Origin: Devosia sp. Root685 | Lineage (GTDB): Bacteria > Pseudomonadota > Alphaproteobacteria > Rhizobiales > Devosiaceae | Length of the DNA stretch: 64,000 nt | Reading direction: 5' to 3' | NCBI RefSeq assembly: GCF_001427875.1 | Contig: NZ_LMHK01000005.1 | Location: 1-64,000 of the forward strand | Shown here: positions 56,537 to 64,000 of the stretch, one piece after another | Layout: every line of letters starts with the position of its first letter | How positions within the stretch are numbered: position 1 is the first letter of the stretch | Made by a program: the position numbers and the translations under genes | Notes under the pieces: generated by a model | What the model saw: only the letters and a program-made list of their open reading frames with translations | What the model was told of the DNA's origin: nothing | Databases searched by the model: none

Positions 56537-58903
56537 ATGAACAAGATCGCGCAAATCTTCGAAACCCTCGAATACGGCCCCGCACCCGAAGCGCCGGACC
56601 AGGCAAATGCCTGGCTCGACAGCAAAAATCGGGCTTTTGGCCACTTCATCGACGGCGCCTGGACCGCCCCGGGAAAAACCTTCGCCTCGACCAATCCGGC
56701 ATCAGGCGAAAAACTCGCCGAAATCACCGATGGCACCTCTGCCGACGTCGACGCCGCCGTCAAAGCCGCCCGCGCCGCCTTCCCCCTCTGGAGTGGGCTA
56801 AGTGGTTATGAGCGTGGGAAATTTCTCTATTCCATCGCCCGTATGATCCAAAAGCACAGCCGCCTTTTCGCCGTGCTCGAAACCATGGACAACGGCAAGC
56901 CCATCCGCGAAAGCCGCGACGCCGATATCCCCCTGGTAGCACGGCATTTTTACCATCATGCCGGCTGGGCCACCCACATCTCGCGCGAATTTCCCGACCA
57001 CGTCCCCTACGGCGTCTGCGGCCAGATCATCCCCTGGAATTTCCCGCTTTTGATGCTCGCTTGGAAGATCGCTCCGGCTCTCGCGGCCGGCAATACGGTG
57101 GTCCTGAAACCCGCCGAATTCACCTCGCTCACCGCGCTACTTTTCGCTGAAATCTGCGAACGCGTCGGCCTTCCAAAGGGCGTCGTCAACATCGTCACCG
57201 GCGAAGGCGATACCGGCGCCGCGCTGGTAAACCATTCTGACGTCGACAAAATCGCCTTCACCGGCTCGACCGAAGTCGGCAAGATCATCCGCGCCGCTAC
57301 GGCCGGAACCGGCAAGGGTCTCTCGCTCGAACTGGGCGGCAAATCGCCGTACATCGTCTTCGAAGACGCCGATCTCGACTCTGCCGTCGAGGGGCTGGTG
57401 GAGGCCATCTGGTTCAATCAGGGCCAGGTCTGCTGCGCCGGTTCGCGCCTCCTCGTACAGGAGTCGATCGAGGAGCGCTTCATCGCCAAGGTGAAGAAGC
57501 GCATGGCTAACCTCCGCGTCGGCGATCCCCTTGATAAATCAGTCGATATCGGCGCGCTCGTCGCCCCGGTCCAGGTCGAACGCATCCGCGACCTGATGAA
57601 ACAGGGCATTGCCGAGGGCGCCGTGGTCTATGAACCCGATGGCGCAATCCCGACCAGTGGTTGCTTCCTGAAACCCGCCCTCGTCACCAATGTCTCTCCG
57701 GCTAACACCCTTGTAGCAGAAGAGATTTTTGGCCCCGTGCTGGTCGCCATGAGCTTCCGTACGCCCGAGGAAGCGGTGGCTCTGGCCAACAACACCCGCT
57801 ACGGCCTCGCCGCGACACTCTGGAGCGAAAACATCAATCTCGCCCTCGACATAGCGCCAAAACTCAAGGCCGGCGTCATCTGGATCAACGGCACCAACCA
57901 GTTCGACGCCGCCGTCGGTTTCGGAGGTTACAAGGAAAGTGGCTACGGCCGCGAAGGTGGCCGCGAAGGCATGGGTGCTTACCTGAAACCCAAATGGGAG
58001 AAGGACTTACAGCCCGCTCCTGCGGCCAAGTCGGTTCCGGCCAAGGCCGCGAACCCGCTCGACACCGGCCACCTCGACCAGACCGCAAAGATGTATATCG
58101 GCGGCAAACAGGCACGCCCCGATAGCGGCTACAATCGTCCCGTCCACGGCGCCAAGGGTGACCTCGTCGGCGAAGTCGGCGATGGCAATCGCAAGGATAT
58201 CCGCAACGCCGTCGAGGCCGCTCGCGCCGCCCTCGGCTGGGGCACGACGGCGGCGCATTCCCGCGCCCAAGTGCTTTATTTCCTTGCCGAAAATCTCGAC
58301 TACCGCCGCGACGAATTCGCCGCCCGCATCAAGGCGCAGACCGGCGAAGACGGGCAAAAAGAAGTGGCTCAATCCGTCGAGCGCCTCTTCGCCTTTGCCG
58401 GTTGGGCCGACAAATATGATGGCGCGGTGCACAATCCGCCCATGCGCGCCGTGGCTGCCGCCATGGTCGAACCGCTCGGTGCCATCGGCATCGTCGCGCC
58501 GCCCTCGCGTCCACTGCTCGGCTCCATCGCCCTGATCGCGCCAGCTTTGGCCATGGGCAATACGGTGGTACTGGTCCCCTCCGACCGCTCGCCGCTGTCG
58601 ATGACCGATTTTTACCAGGTGCTCGAAACCTCCGACATGCCCTCGGGCGTCGTCAACATCGTCACGGGCGAAAGTGTCAGTCTCGCCAAGACCTTGGCCG
58701 AGCATGACGGCGTCGATGGACTCTGGTTTGCAGGCCCTGCCGAAGCCTCCGCCATGGTCGAAAAGGCCTCGGTAGGCAATCTCAAGCAAACCTGGACCAG
58801 CCGCGGTCTCTATTATGATCTGGCCGACGAGCGGCTCGCTGGGGACTATTTCCTTGGCAAGGCCACACAGGTCAAGAACGTCTGGATTCCTTACGGGGCA
58901 TAG
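56537..58903 (+). CDS. ALDH16-like double-domain aldehyde dehydrogenase
   Basis: The 788-aa protein has a complete aldehyde dehydrogenase domain (about 1-490: IIPWNFPLLMLAWK, FTGSTEVGK, LELGGKSPYIV, catalytic C299 in GQVCCAGSR, EEIFGPVL). A shorter second domain follows (about 515-788: MYIGGKQARPDSG, VGEVGDGNRKDI, MGNTVVLVPSD) lacking the Cys and Glu of catalysis. This is the ALDH16 architecture, in which the C-terminal domain is a pseudoenzyme and bacterial forms keep the active cysteine. Placed right after deoC, it most likely oxidises the acetaldehyde, or a deoxyribose-derived aldehyde, with NAD. The ATG at 56537 has GAGG upstream; a GTG at 56525 is possible. Confidence 0.88.
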   Translation: MNKIAQIFETLEYGPAPEAPDQANAWLDSKNRAFGHFIDGAWTAPGKTFASTNPASGEKLAEITDGTSADVDAAVKAARAAFPLWSGLSGYERGKFLYSIARMIQKHSRLFAVLETMDNGKPIRESRDADIPLVARHFYHHAGWATHISREFPDHVPYGVCGQIIPWNFPLLMLAWKIAPALAAGNTVVLKPAEFTSLTALLFAEICERVGLPKGVVNIVTGEGDTGAALVNHSDVDKIAFTGSTEVGKIIRAATAGTGKGLSLELGGKSPYIVFEDADLDSAVEGLVEAIWFNQGQVCCAGSRLLVQESIEERFIAKVKKRMANLRVGDPLDKSVDIGALVAPVQVERIRDLMKQGIAEGAVVYEPDGAIPTSGCFLKPALVTNVSPANTLVAEEIFGPVLVAMSFRTPEEAVALANNTRYGLAATLWSENINLALDIAPKLKAGVIWINGTNQFDAAVGFGGYKESGYGREGGREGMGAYLKPKWEKDLQPAPAAKSVPAKAANPLDTGHLDQTAKMYIGGKQARPDSGYNRPVHGAKGDLVGEVGDGNRKDIRNAVEAARAALGWGTTAAHSRAQVLYFLAENLDYRRDEFAARIKAQTGEDGQKEVAQSVERLFAFAGWADKYDGAVHNPPMRAVAAAMVEPLGAIGIVAPPSRPLLGSIALIAPALAMGNTVVLVPSDRSPLSMTDFYQVLETSDMPSGVVNIVTGESVSLAKTLAEHDGVDGLWFAGPAEASAMVEKASVGNLKQTWTSRGLYYDLADERLAGDYFLGKATQVKNVWIPYGA

Positions 58904-58910
58904 TGCCCCC

Positions 58911-59033
58911 TCATCCGGCGCTTCGCGCCACCTTCTCCCCGATGGGGAGAAGAACAGGCTCCACTCTCGCGACAACCACCGGGTCATTCCTCTCCCCATC
59001 GGGGGAGGGTGCCCGAAGGGCGGGTGAGGGGGA
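58911..59033. repeat. Composite intergenic repeat, family C copy 2
   Basis: CCCCCTCATCCGGCGCTTCGCGCCACCTTCTCCCCGATGGGGAGAAG is answered by CTCTCCCCATCGGGGGAGGGTGCCCGAAGGGCGGGTGAGGGGG, an inverted repeat with inner hairpins. It lies between the aldehyde dehydrogenase and thymidine phosphorylase genes of one operon. Confidence 0.72.
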
Positions 59034-59055
59034 TGCCGAAACAATCGAGAAGCTC

Positions 59056-60378
59056 ATGGTCTTCCTCCCCCAAGAAGTGATCCTGAAAAAGCGCAATGGC
59101 GAAAAACTTCCCAAGGAAGATATCGCCCGTTTCATCGCCGGCTTTGCCGAGGGCACAGTGTCCCACGCACAAGCCGCAGCCTTTGCCATGGCGGTGTATT
59201 TTCAGGACATGAGCATGGACGAGCGCGTGGCGCTGACTCTAGCCATGCGCGATAGCGGCACCGTTCTCGATTGGTCCGATCTCAATGGTCCAGTGGCCGA
59301 CAAGCATTCAACCGGCGGCGTCGGCGATAATGTCAGCCTCATGCTCGCGCCGATCCTCGCCGCTTTGGGCATTTACGTGCCGATGATTTCCGGTCGTGGT
59401 CTCGGCCACACTGGCGGCACGCTGGACAAATTCGATTCCATCCCCGGCTACCAAACCCAGCCGGACAATGCGCTTTTTCGCACGGCGGTGAAACAGGCTG
59501 GCTGCGCCATTATCGGCCAGACCGCTGACCTCGCTCCGGCCGACAAGACGCTCTACGCCATTCGCGACGTCACCGGCACGGTAGAGTCCATTTCGCTCAT
59601 TACTGCCTCGATCCTGTCAAAGAAACTGGCCGCCGGCCTCGGCGCCTTGATCCTCGACGTAAAAACCGGCTCCGGCGCCTTCATGCCCACCCTTGAAGCA
59701 TCACGCGATCTGGCGAAAAGCCTCGTCAGCGTCGCCAATGGCGCTGGCCTTAAAACTGGCGCCCTAATCACCGACATGAACGAGCCCCTCGCCAGCGCCG
59801 CCGGTAATGGTCTCGAAATCCGCAATGCCGTCGATTTTCTGAGCGGCACGCATCAGGATCCCCGCCTCAAAGACGTGACGCTCGCCCTCTGCGCGGAGAT
59901 CGTTCTTATGACCGGGATGGCCGAAAATATCAGCGCGGCCCGGACCAAGGTCGCGCAGGCCCTCGATAGCGGCCAGGCACTTGAGCAGTTTTCCAAAATG
60001 GTGACGGTTCTTGGCGGTCCGTTTGATTTCGCCGAGCGCATGGATGGCTATCTCACGCCCGCGCCGATCATCCGCGATGTTTTCGCCGAAGGGCAGGGGA
60101 CTATCGCCACTATCGATACACGCGGCGTCGGCATGGCCGTCGTGGCACTTGGCGGCGGCCGCACGACACCAACCGACAGGATCGATCACCGCGTCGGTTT
60201 TGATCGTCTTCTGGGCCTCGGCGCAGCGGCCGATGCGAAGACGCCGATCGCCCGTATCCACGCCAGAGACGAAGCCTCGGCCGTGGACGCCGAAAATCGC
60301 CTTCGCGCCGCCTATCGCTTCGGCCAAACCGCGCCGGACTTCCCGCTGATCGCCGACCGCATCGCCCCCACGGAGTAA
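59056..60378 (+). CDS. deoA: Thymidine phosphorylase
   Basis: DeoA converts thymidine and phosphate to thymine and deoxyribose-1-phosphate. The 440-aa length equals that of E. coli DeoA. It shows [19 protein letters not shown] (phosphate-binding KHSTGG), [40 protein letters not shown] and [12 protein letters not shown]. The start at 59056 ([12 protein letters not shown]) leaves the upstream repeat untranslated, although the frame is open back to 58903. It is followed 4 bp later by deoB. Confidence 0.95.
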   Translation: MVFLPQEVILKKRNGEKLPKEDIARFIAGFAEGTVSHAQAAAFAMAVYFQDMSMDERVALTLAMRDSGTVLDWSDLNGPVADKHSTGGVGDNVSLMLAPILAALGIYVPMISGRGLGHTGGTLDKFDSIPGYQTQPDNALFRTAVKQAGCAIIGQTADLAPADKTLYAIRDVTGTVESISLITASILSKKLAAGLGALILDVKTGSGAFMPTLEASRDLAKSLVSVANGAGLKTGALITDMNEPLASAAGNGLEIRNAVDFLSGTHQDPRLKDVTLALCAEIVLMTGMAENISAARTKVAQALDSGQALEQFSKMVTVLGGPFDFAERMDGYLTPAPIIRDVFAEGQGTIATIDTRGVGMAVVALGGGRTTPTDRIDHRVGFDRLLGLGAAADAKTPIARIHARDEASAVDAENRLRAAYRFGQTAPDFPLIADRIAPTE

Positions 60379-60382
60379 CGCC

Positions 60383-61600
60383 ATGCCCCGCGCCATTGTC
60401 TGCCTGCTCGACAGCGTCGGTATCGGCGGTGCGCCCGATGCCGTGACCTACGGTGATGTCGGCTCCAACACGGCCGGCCACATCGCCGAATGGGCCGCAT
60501 TGGGCAAGGCCGATCGACAGGGCCTGCGCTCCGGCCCCCTCCATGTTCCCAACATGGACGCCATGGGTCTCGGCGCCGCCATAAAACTGTCTACTGGCAC
60601 TTTGCCGCCAGGCCTCTCAGACACGCCCAAGGGCGGCCGCTTCGGTGTCGGCCGCGAAATCTCCAAGGGCAAGGATACGCCCTCGGGCCATTGGGAAATC
60701 GCTGGCGTTCCCGTGCCATTCGACTGGGGCTATTTTTCGCAGATGGAACCCACTTTCCCGCCCGACCTGATCGAAGAATTCATCCGCCGCGCCAACCTGC
60801 CCGGCATTTTGGGCGATAAACATGCCTCGGGCACCACGATCATCGCCGAATTGGGCGAAGAGCACATCCGCACCGGCAAGCCGATCTGCTACACCTCTAT
60901 CGACTCTGTTTTTCAGATCGCCGCGCATGAGAGCCATTTCGGCCTCGAGCGCCTCTATGAGATTTGCAAGATCGCCTTCGAACTGACTGCGCCTCTGAAC
61001 ATCGGCCGCGTCATCGCCCGCCCCTTTATCGGCGAGAGTGCCGAAACCTTCAAACGCACCGGCAATCGCCGCGATTTTGCGATTTCCCCGCCCGAGCCAA
61101 CCCTGCTCGATCGCAATGAAGCGGCCGGCAATCAGGTCTACGCGATCGGCAAAATCTCGGACATCTACGCAGGCTCGGGCGTCACCCACAAGCTCAAGGG
61201 CACCGGCATTCCGCAGCTCTTCGACAAGACGCTCGACGCCATGGAGATGGCCGCCGACCGCGCTTTCATCATGACCAATTTTGTCGATTTTGACTCTGAG
61301 TATGGCCATCGCCGCGACGTGCCCGGCTATGCGGCCGCTCTCGAGCTTTTCGATTCCCGCCTGCCCGAACTGATCGCCAAGATGCGCCATGACGATCTAC
61401 TCGTTCTGACGGCGGATCACGGCAATGATCCAACCTGGCCGGGGACTGACCACACGCGCGAACAGGTGCCGATCCTCGTCTTTTCCCCAGCCCTGCCCCA
61501 GGGGGAGATTGGCATTCGCTCAACCTTCGCAGATATTGGCGAAAGCATAGCCGCCTGGCTCGGCCTTGCGCCCGGCCGTCACGGCAAATCCTTTCTATAA
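60383..61600 (+). CDS. deoB: Phosphopentomutase
   Basis: DeoB moves the phosphate of (deoxy)ribose from C1 to C5, linking the phosphorylases to DeoC. The 405-aa alkaline-phosphatase-fold protein has the metal site [28 protein letters not shown] with the phospho-acceptor threonine, [18 protein letters not shown] and [26 protein letters not shown] lies just before the ATG. The 17-bp gap to upp suggests the same transcript. Confidence 0.96.
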   Translation: MPRAIVCLLDSVGIGGAPDAVTYGDVGSNTAGHIAEWAALGKADRQGLRSGPLHVPNMDAMGLGAAIKLSTGTLPPGLSDTPKGGRFGVGREISKGKDTPSGHWEIAGVPVPFDWGYFSQMEPTFPPDLIEEFIRRANLPGILGDKHASGTTIIAELGEEHIRTGKPICYTSIDSVFQIAAHESHFGLERLYEICKIAFELTAPLNIGRVIARPFIGESAETFKRTGNRRDFAISPPEPTLLDRNEAAGNQVYAIGKISDIYAGSGVTHKLKGTGIPQLFDKTLDAMEMAADRAFIMTNFVDFDSEYGHRRDVPGYAAALELFDSRLPELIAKMRHDDLLVLTADHGNDPTWPGTDHTREQVPILVFSPALPQGEIGIRSTFADIGESIAAWLGLAPGRHGKSFL

Positions 61601-61617
61601 ACAACAAGGCGATCGAT

Positions 61618-62259
61618 ATGAGCAAGATGGTGGGCAATGTCACGGTCATCGATCACCCGCTGATCCAGCACAAGCTGACGATCATGCGCAACAAGGAAAC
61701 CTCCATCGCCGGTTTCCGGCGGCTCCTGCGCGAAATCGCCCACCTCATGTGCTATGAAGTCACGCGCGATCTGCAACTCGAAATGATCCCGATCGAGACG
61801 CCGATGTCGGCCATGGACTCGCCGGCGATCAAGGGCAAGAAGCTGGTTTTCGCCTCGATCCTCCGCGCCGGTAATGGCCTCCTTGATGGCATGCTCGATC
61901 TTGTTCCGGCGGCGCGCGTCGCCCATATCGGCATCTATCGCGATCACGAAACGCTCGAACCGGTCGAATACTATTTTAAGGCGCCCTCCAATCTCGAAGA
62001 CCGCCTCATCATCGTGGTCGACCCCATGCTGGCGACCGGCAATTCGGCAACCGCCGCTATCGAAAAGCTCAAGGAGCGCGGCGCCAACAATATCCGTTTC
62101 CTCTGCCTCCTCGCGGCGCCCGAAGGCATCGAGAATTTTGCCAAGGCCCATCCGGATGTGCCTGTCTTTACGGCCTCGATCGATAGCCATCTCAATGAGA
62201 AGGGCTACATCATTCCCGGCCTCGGCGACGCCGGCGACCGCATGTACGGCACGAAGTAA
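61618..62259 (+). CDS. upp: Uracil phosphoribosyltransferase
   Basis: Upp joins uracil and PRPP to form UMP. The 213-aa protein has [52 protein letters not shown], the PRPP loop in [16 protein letters not shown] and [11 protein letters not shown] at the C-terminus. AAGG precedes the ATG at 61618; an ATG three codons later is possible. As last gene of the deo block it would recapture uracil made from cytidine and uridine. Confidence 0.96.
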   Translation: MSKMVGNVTVIDHPLIQHKLTIMRNKETSIAGFRRLLREIAHLMCYEVTRDLQLEMIPIETPMSAMDSPAIKGKKLVFASILRAGNGLLDGMLDLVPAARVAHIGIYRDHETLEPVEYYFKAPSNLEDRLIIVVDPMLATGNSATAAIEKLKERGANNIRFLCLLAAPEGIENFAKAHPDVPVFTASIDSHLNEKGYIIPGLGDAGDRMYGTK

Positions 62260-62352
62260 CGGTCCTCACGCGCTAGTCGCGCTCCGGACAGGGCGCGCCA
62301 CGCGCGAGGTCCGCGCTTTGCTCGTCCACTCCAGATTACGAGGTCCAAGAAA

Positions 62353-62748
62353 ATGGCAAAACTCGCCCATTCGATGATCCGCGTCATCGACGAAGATCGG
62401 TCTGTCGATTTCTACCGCCGTGCGTTCGGCCTTGAGATCGTCAATCGCATCGAATTCGCCGATTTTACGCTGGTTTATCTGGCCCAGGAGCTCGATGGCT
62501 TCGAACTCGAATTGACCATCAACCACGGCCGCACCGAGCCCTACAATCTCGGCGATGGCTATGGGCATCTTGCCGTCGTTGTCGACAATCTCCAGGCCGA
62601 ATACGACCGCTTCAACACCGAGGGCTTTACCGTCGGCAAGCTCGTGGATTTCAAGAACGGCAACGTGCCCGTTGCGCGCTTCTTTTTCGCCACCGATCCT
62701 GATGGCTACAAGATCGAAGTGATCCAGAGGGGCGGCCGTTTCCAGTAG
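62353..62748 (+). CDS. VOC-family lactoylglutathione lyase-like protein
   Basis: The 131-aa protein resembles glyoxalase I: HSMIRVIDEDRSVDFYRRAFGLEIVNRIEF, LVYLAQELDGFELELTIN, GYGHLAVVVDN and RFFFATDPDGYKIEVIQR, with the metal-ligand pattern H, E, H, E. Glyoxalase I detoxifies methylglyoxal as its glutathione adduct, but divergent VOC enzymes look similar. It follows upp by 93 bp and ends at a strong terminator. Confidence 0.87.
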   Translation: MAKLAHSMIRVIDEDRSVDFYRRAFGLEIVNRIEFADFTLVYLAQELDGFELELTINHGRTEPYNLGDGYGHLAVVVDNLQAEYDRFNTEGFTVGKLVDFKNGNVPVARFFFATDPDGYKIEVIQRGGRFQ

Positions 62749-62769
62749 GTCCCTCGCCCGCCAAAAATG

Positions 62770-62801
62770 AAAAACCCCGGATCGCTCGGGGGTTTTGTTT
62801 T
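62770..62801. terminator. Bidirectional Rho-independent terminator
   Basis: AAAACCCC and GGGGTTTT form a stem with flanking A-run and T-run (GGGGGTTTTGTTTT) between the convergent VOC and HAD genes. Confidence 0.82.
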
Positions 62802-63420
62802 ACTTTGCCTTGAGCGGCAGACCAAGGGCGATCAGTTCGGCCCGGAGCTGCGCTGGCTCCTTGAAGTGGATGCCGTGCATGCCAAACTTGCGGGCGGCGA
62901 CGATATTGGGCTCGCTGTCATCGATGAACACGCAGCTATCGGGCGCAAAGCCATAGCGTTCGCAGAAGACGCGGTAGATACGCGGATCGGGTTTCACCAA
63001 GCCCTCAAGGCCGGAGACGATGACGCCATCGAACTTTTCGAGGAATGGCCATTCGCCAAGGCAGCTCACCCACTTTTCCCAGGAAAAATTGGTAATGGCA
63101 AAGGTGGGAATATCCTGCTCGATCAGCTCGTTGTGGATGTCCACCGTGCCATGGATGAAATCGCCGAGCGTTTCCTTCCAGCGCAGGTCAAAAGCCTGGA
63201 TTTCGCGCCAGTGTTTTGGAAACCGGGTGATCAGCTTGGCGACGCCCTCGGCATAGATTTCCCCGGCATCGAATTCGAGATTCCAGTCGCTGGTGCAGAT
63301 GTTCTGGTGGAACCAGAGCGCGTCCTCTTCGCTCTCAAAAAGCTTGCGGAACAGGTACATCGGGTTCCAGTCGACGAAAACGCCGCCCAGGTCGAAGACG
63401 GGGATGATGGTGTCGTTCAT
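62800..63420 (-). CDS. HAD-superfamily hydrolase (subfamily IA)
   Basis: The 206-aa protein has the HAD motifs: VFDLGGVFVDWNP (motif I, in which the usual DxD second aspartate is replaced, reading D-L-G-G), ITNFSWEKW (II), GLVKPDPRIY (III lysine) and FIDDSEPNI (IV). The DLGGVFVDW form is shared with the YihX/epoxide-hydrolase-N-like branch of sugar-phosphate phosphatases and haloacid dehalogenases. The substrate is unknown. The start may be 63420 or 63426; neither has a clear ribosome-binding site. Confidence 0.88.
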   Translation of the reverse strand: MNDTIIPVFDLGGVFVDWNPMYLFRKLFESEEDALWFHQNICTSDWNLEFDAGEIYAEGVAKLITRFPKHWREIQAFDLRWKETLGDFIHGTVDIHNELIEQDIPTFAITNFSWEKWVSCLGEWPFLEKFDGVIVSGLEGLVKPDPRIYRVFCERYGFAPDSCVFIDDSEPNIVAARKFGMHGIHFKEPAQLRAELIALGLPLKAK

Positions 63421-63509
63421 GCTCATGATCTGATCGGAGGAAGGGGTTTTCGCTTGTGGCATGGCCGCGTGGGACCGGCAAGCATTCAAGTCGGACGACC
63501 CGCCAAGGG

Positions 63510-64000
63510 TCAGTTCAAGGTGATCGTACCGCCAAAACGCGGCATGAAGAGTGCAGAGCGATTGAGGTCCAGCGCTTCCTTGAACACGATGCCGAGCAGC
63601 GGGCGGTAGCCATATTCAACCTCTGCGGCGATCACGGTCTGGCCGGTCGCAATGGCCGCCATTGCCACGGGGAGGTTGTAGGGGCTTTCCTTGGGGTGAT
63701 CTGCAACGGTGGTTGAGAGGTCGCCATTCTCGTAGCGTACCGACCACAGGACGGTCGGCTCATTGGTATCGGAAACCGACACGGCCGTGATCGTCTGTAT
63801 CAGGGTCGAGGCGTCATAGGGCGCCATGATGCTGGTGGCCGCGAGGAAATAGTCTTCCAACTGACCCTGGGAGATCGTTTTGTTGGACCGTGCCACAAGA
63901 TCGCCAACGGCCCCGGCCACGGACTGCACCTTCCGGTCCGCCGTCAGCAGTGCCGCCGCCTCGGTGCAGCCGAGATAGACGCTGAGCATGAGTGGCACGA
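63510..64000 (-). CDS. TadE/TadG-like pilus assembly protein, 5' end cut by window
   Basis: The visible 160-odd residues end the gene. The frame is open to the edge, and the first residues (VPLMLSVYLGCTEAAALLTADRKVQSVAGAV) are the hydrophobic TadE-like segment with its conserved Glu, so the true start lies beyond base 64000. TadE/TadG pseudopilins belong to the Flp/Tad pilus used for attachment. The remainder (TSIMAPYDAS, VLWSVRYENGDLS, VIAAEVEYGYRPLLGIVF) fits the extracellular part. Confidence 0.78.
   Translation of the reverse strand, partial: VPLMLSVYLGCTEAAALLTADRKVQSVAGAVGDLVARSNKTISQGQLEDYFLAATSIMAPYDASTLIQTITAVSVSDTNEPTVLWSVRYENGDLSTTVADHPKESPYNLPVAMAAIATGQTVIAAEVEYGYRPLLGIVFKEALDLNRSALFMPRFGGTITLN

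Overview
The window is a gene-dense, high-GC stretch of an alphaproteobacterial chromosome, most likely from the order Hyphomicrobiales. Devosia or a close relative is my guess from gene content, not a proven assignment. Pointers are a PodJ-type polarity protein, a long two-module dCTP deaminase, a class I lysyl-tRNA synthetase, a SAM-II riboswitch in front of metZ, a TauE permease paired with a TIGR02186-type membrane protein, and several families of GC-rich intergenic inverted repeats. I see no transposase, integrase, phage gene or CRISPR array. The sequence reads as stable core chromosome.

The main theme is nucleoside and nucleobase uptake and salvage, in two blocks. Block 1 (730-15161) has two divergent operons around a control region at 6156-6291. 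Leftward are a two-domain cytidine deaminase, a creatininase-family hydrolase, a LacI-type regulator, a glutamine-amidotransferase-like protein and an adenine-deaminase-like enzyme. Rightward are an amidohydrolase/deaminase, a nucleoside hydrolase, a BMP-family binding protein, a double ATPase, two permeases and a second adenine-deaminase-like enzyme. A perfect 14-bp CG-centred palindrome at 6264-6277 is the likely LacI operator. Block 2 (49299-62259) has a second complete BMP-type transporter, then a small cytidine deaminase, purine-nucleoside phosphorylase, deoxyribose-phosphate aldolase, an ALDH16-like double-domain aldehyde dehydrogenase, thymidine phosphorylase, phosphopentomutase and uracil phosphoribosyltransferase. 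Together they would import nucleosides, release bases, and take (deoxy)ribose phosphate to glyceraldehyde-3-phosphate and acetaldehyde, with the aldehyde then oxidised.

Between the blocks: a chemoreceptor (15.6-18.0 kb); coenzyme A genes coaX-coaBC (18.3-20.3 kb); a vanillate-demethylase-type oxygenase, regulator and reductase (21.0-23.8 kb); tRNA-Gly(CCC); dcd; metZ under a SAM-II riboswitch (25.3-26.7 kb); lysK; an HTH/S24-peptidase regulator coupled to an AAC(6')-like acetyltransferase (29.9-31.1 kb); pyrD; an Lhr-type helicase with the PdeM nuclease (34.0-37.3 kb); TauE; a LuxR-type response regulator; podJ (40.5-44.1 kb); and a three-gene set of coiled-coil, DUF6384-like membrane and TelA-like proteins with no known function (44.3-48.2 kb). 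The last is the best candidate for an undescribed system. The right edge cuts a TadE/TadG-like gene.

All calls come from reading translated sequence and motifs by eye. Family names rest on remembered family features, and no database search was run.
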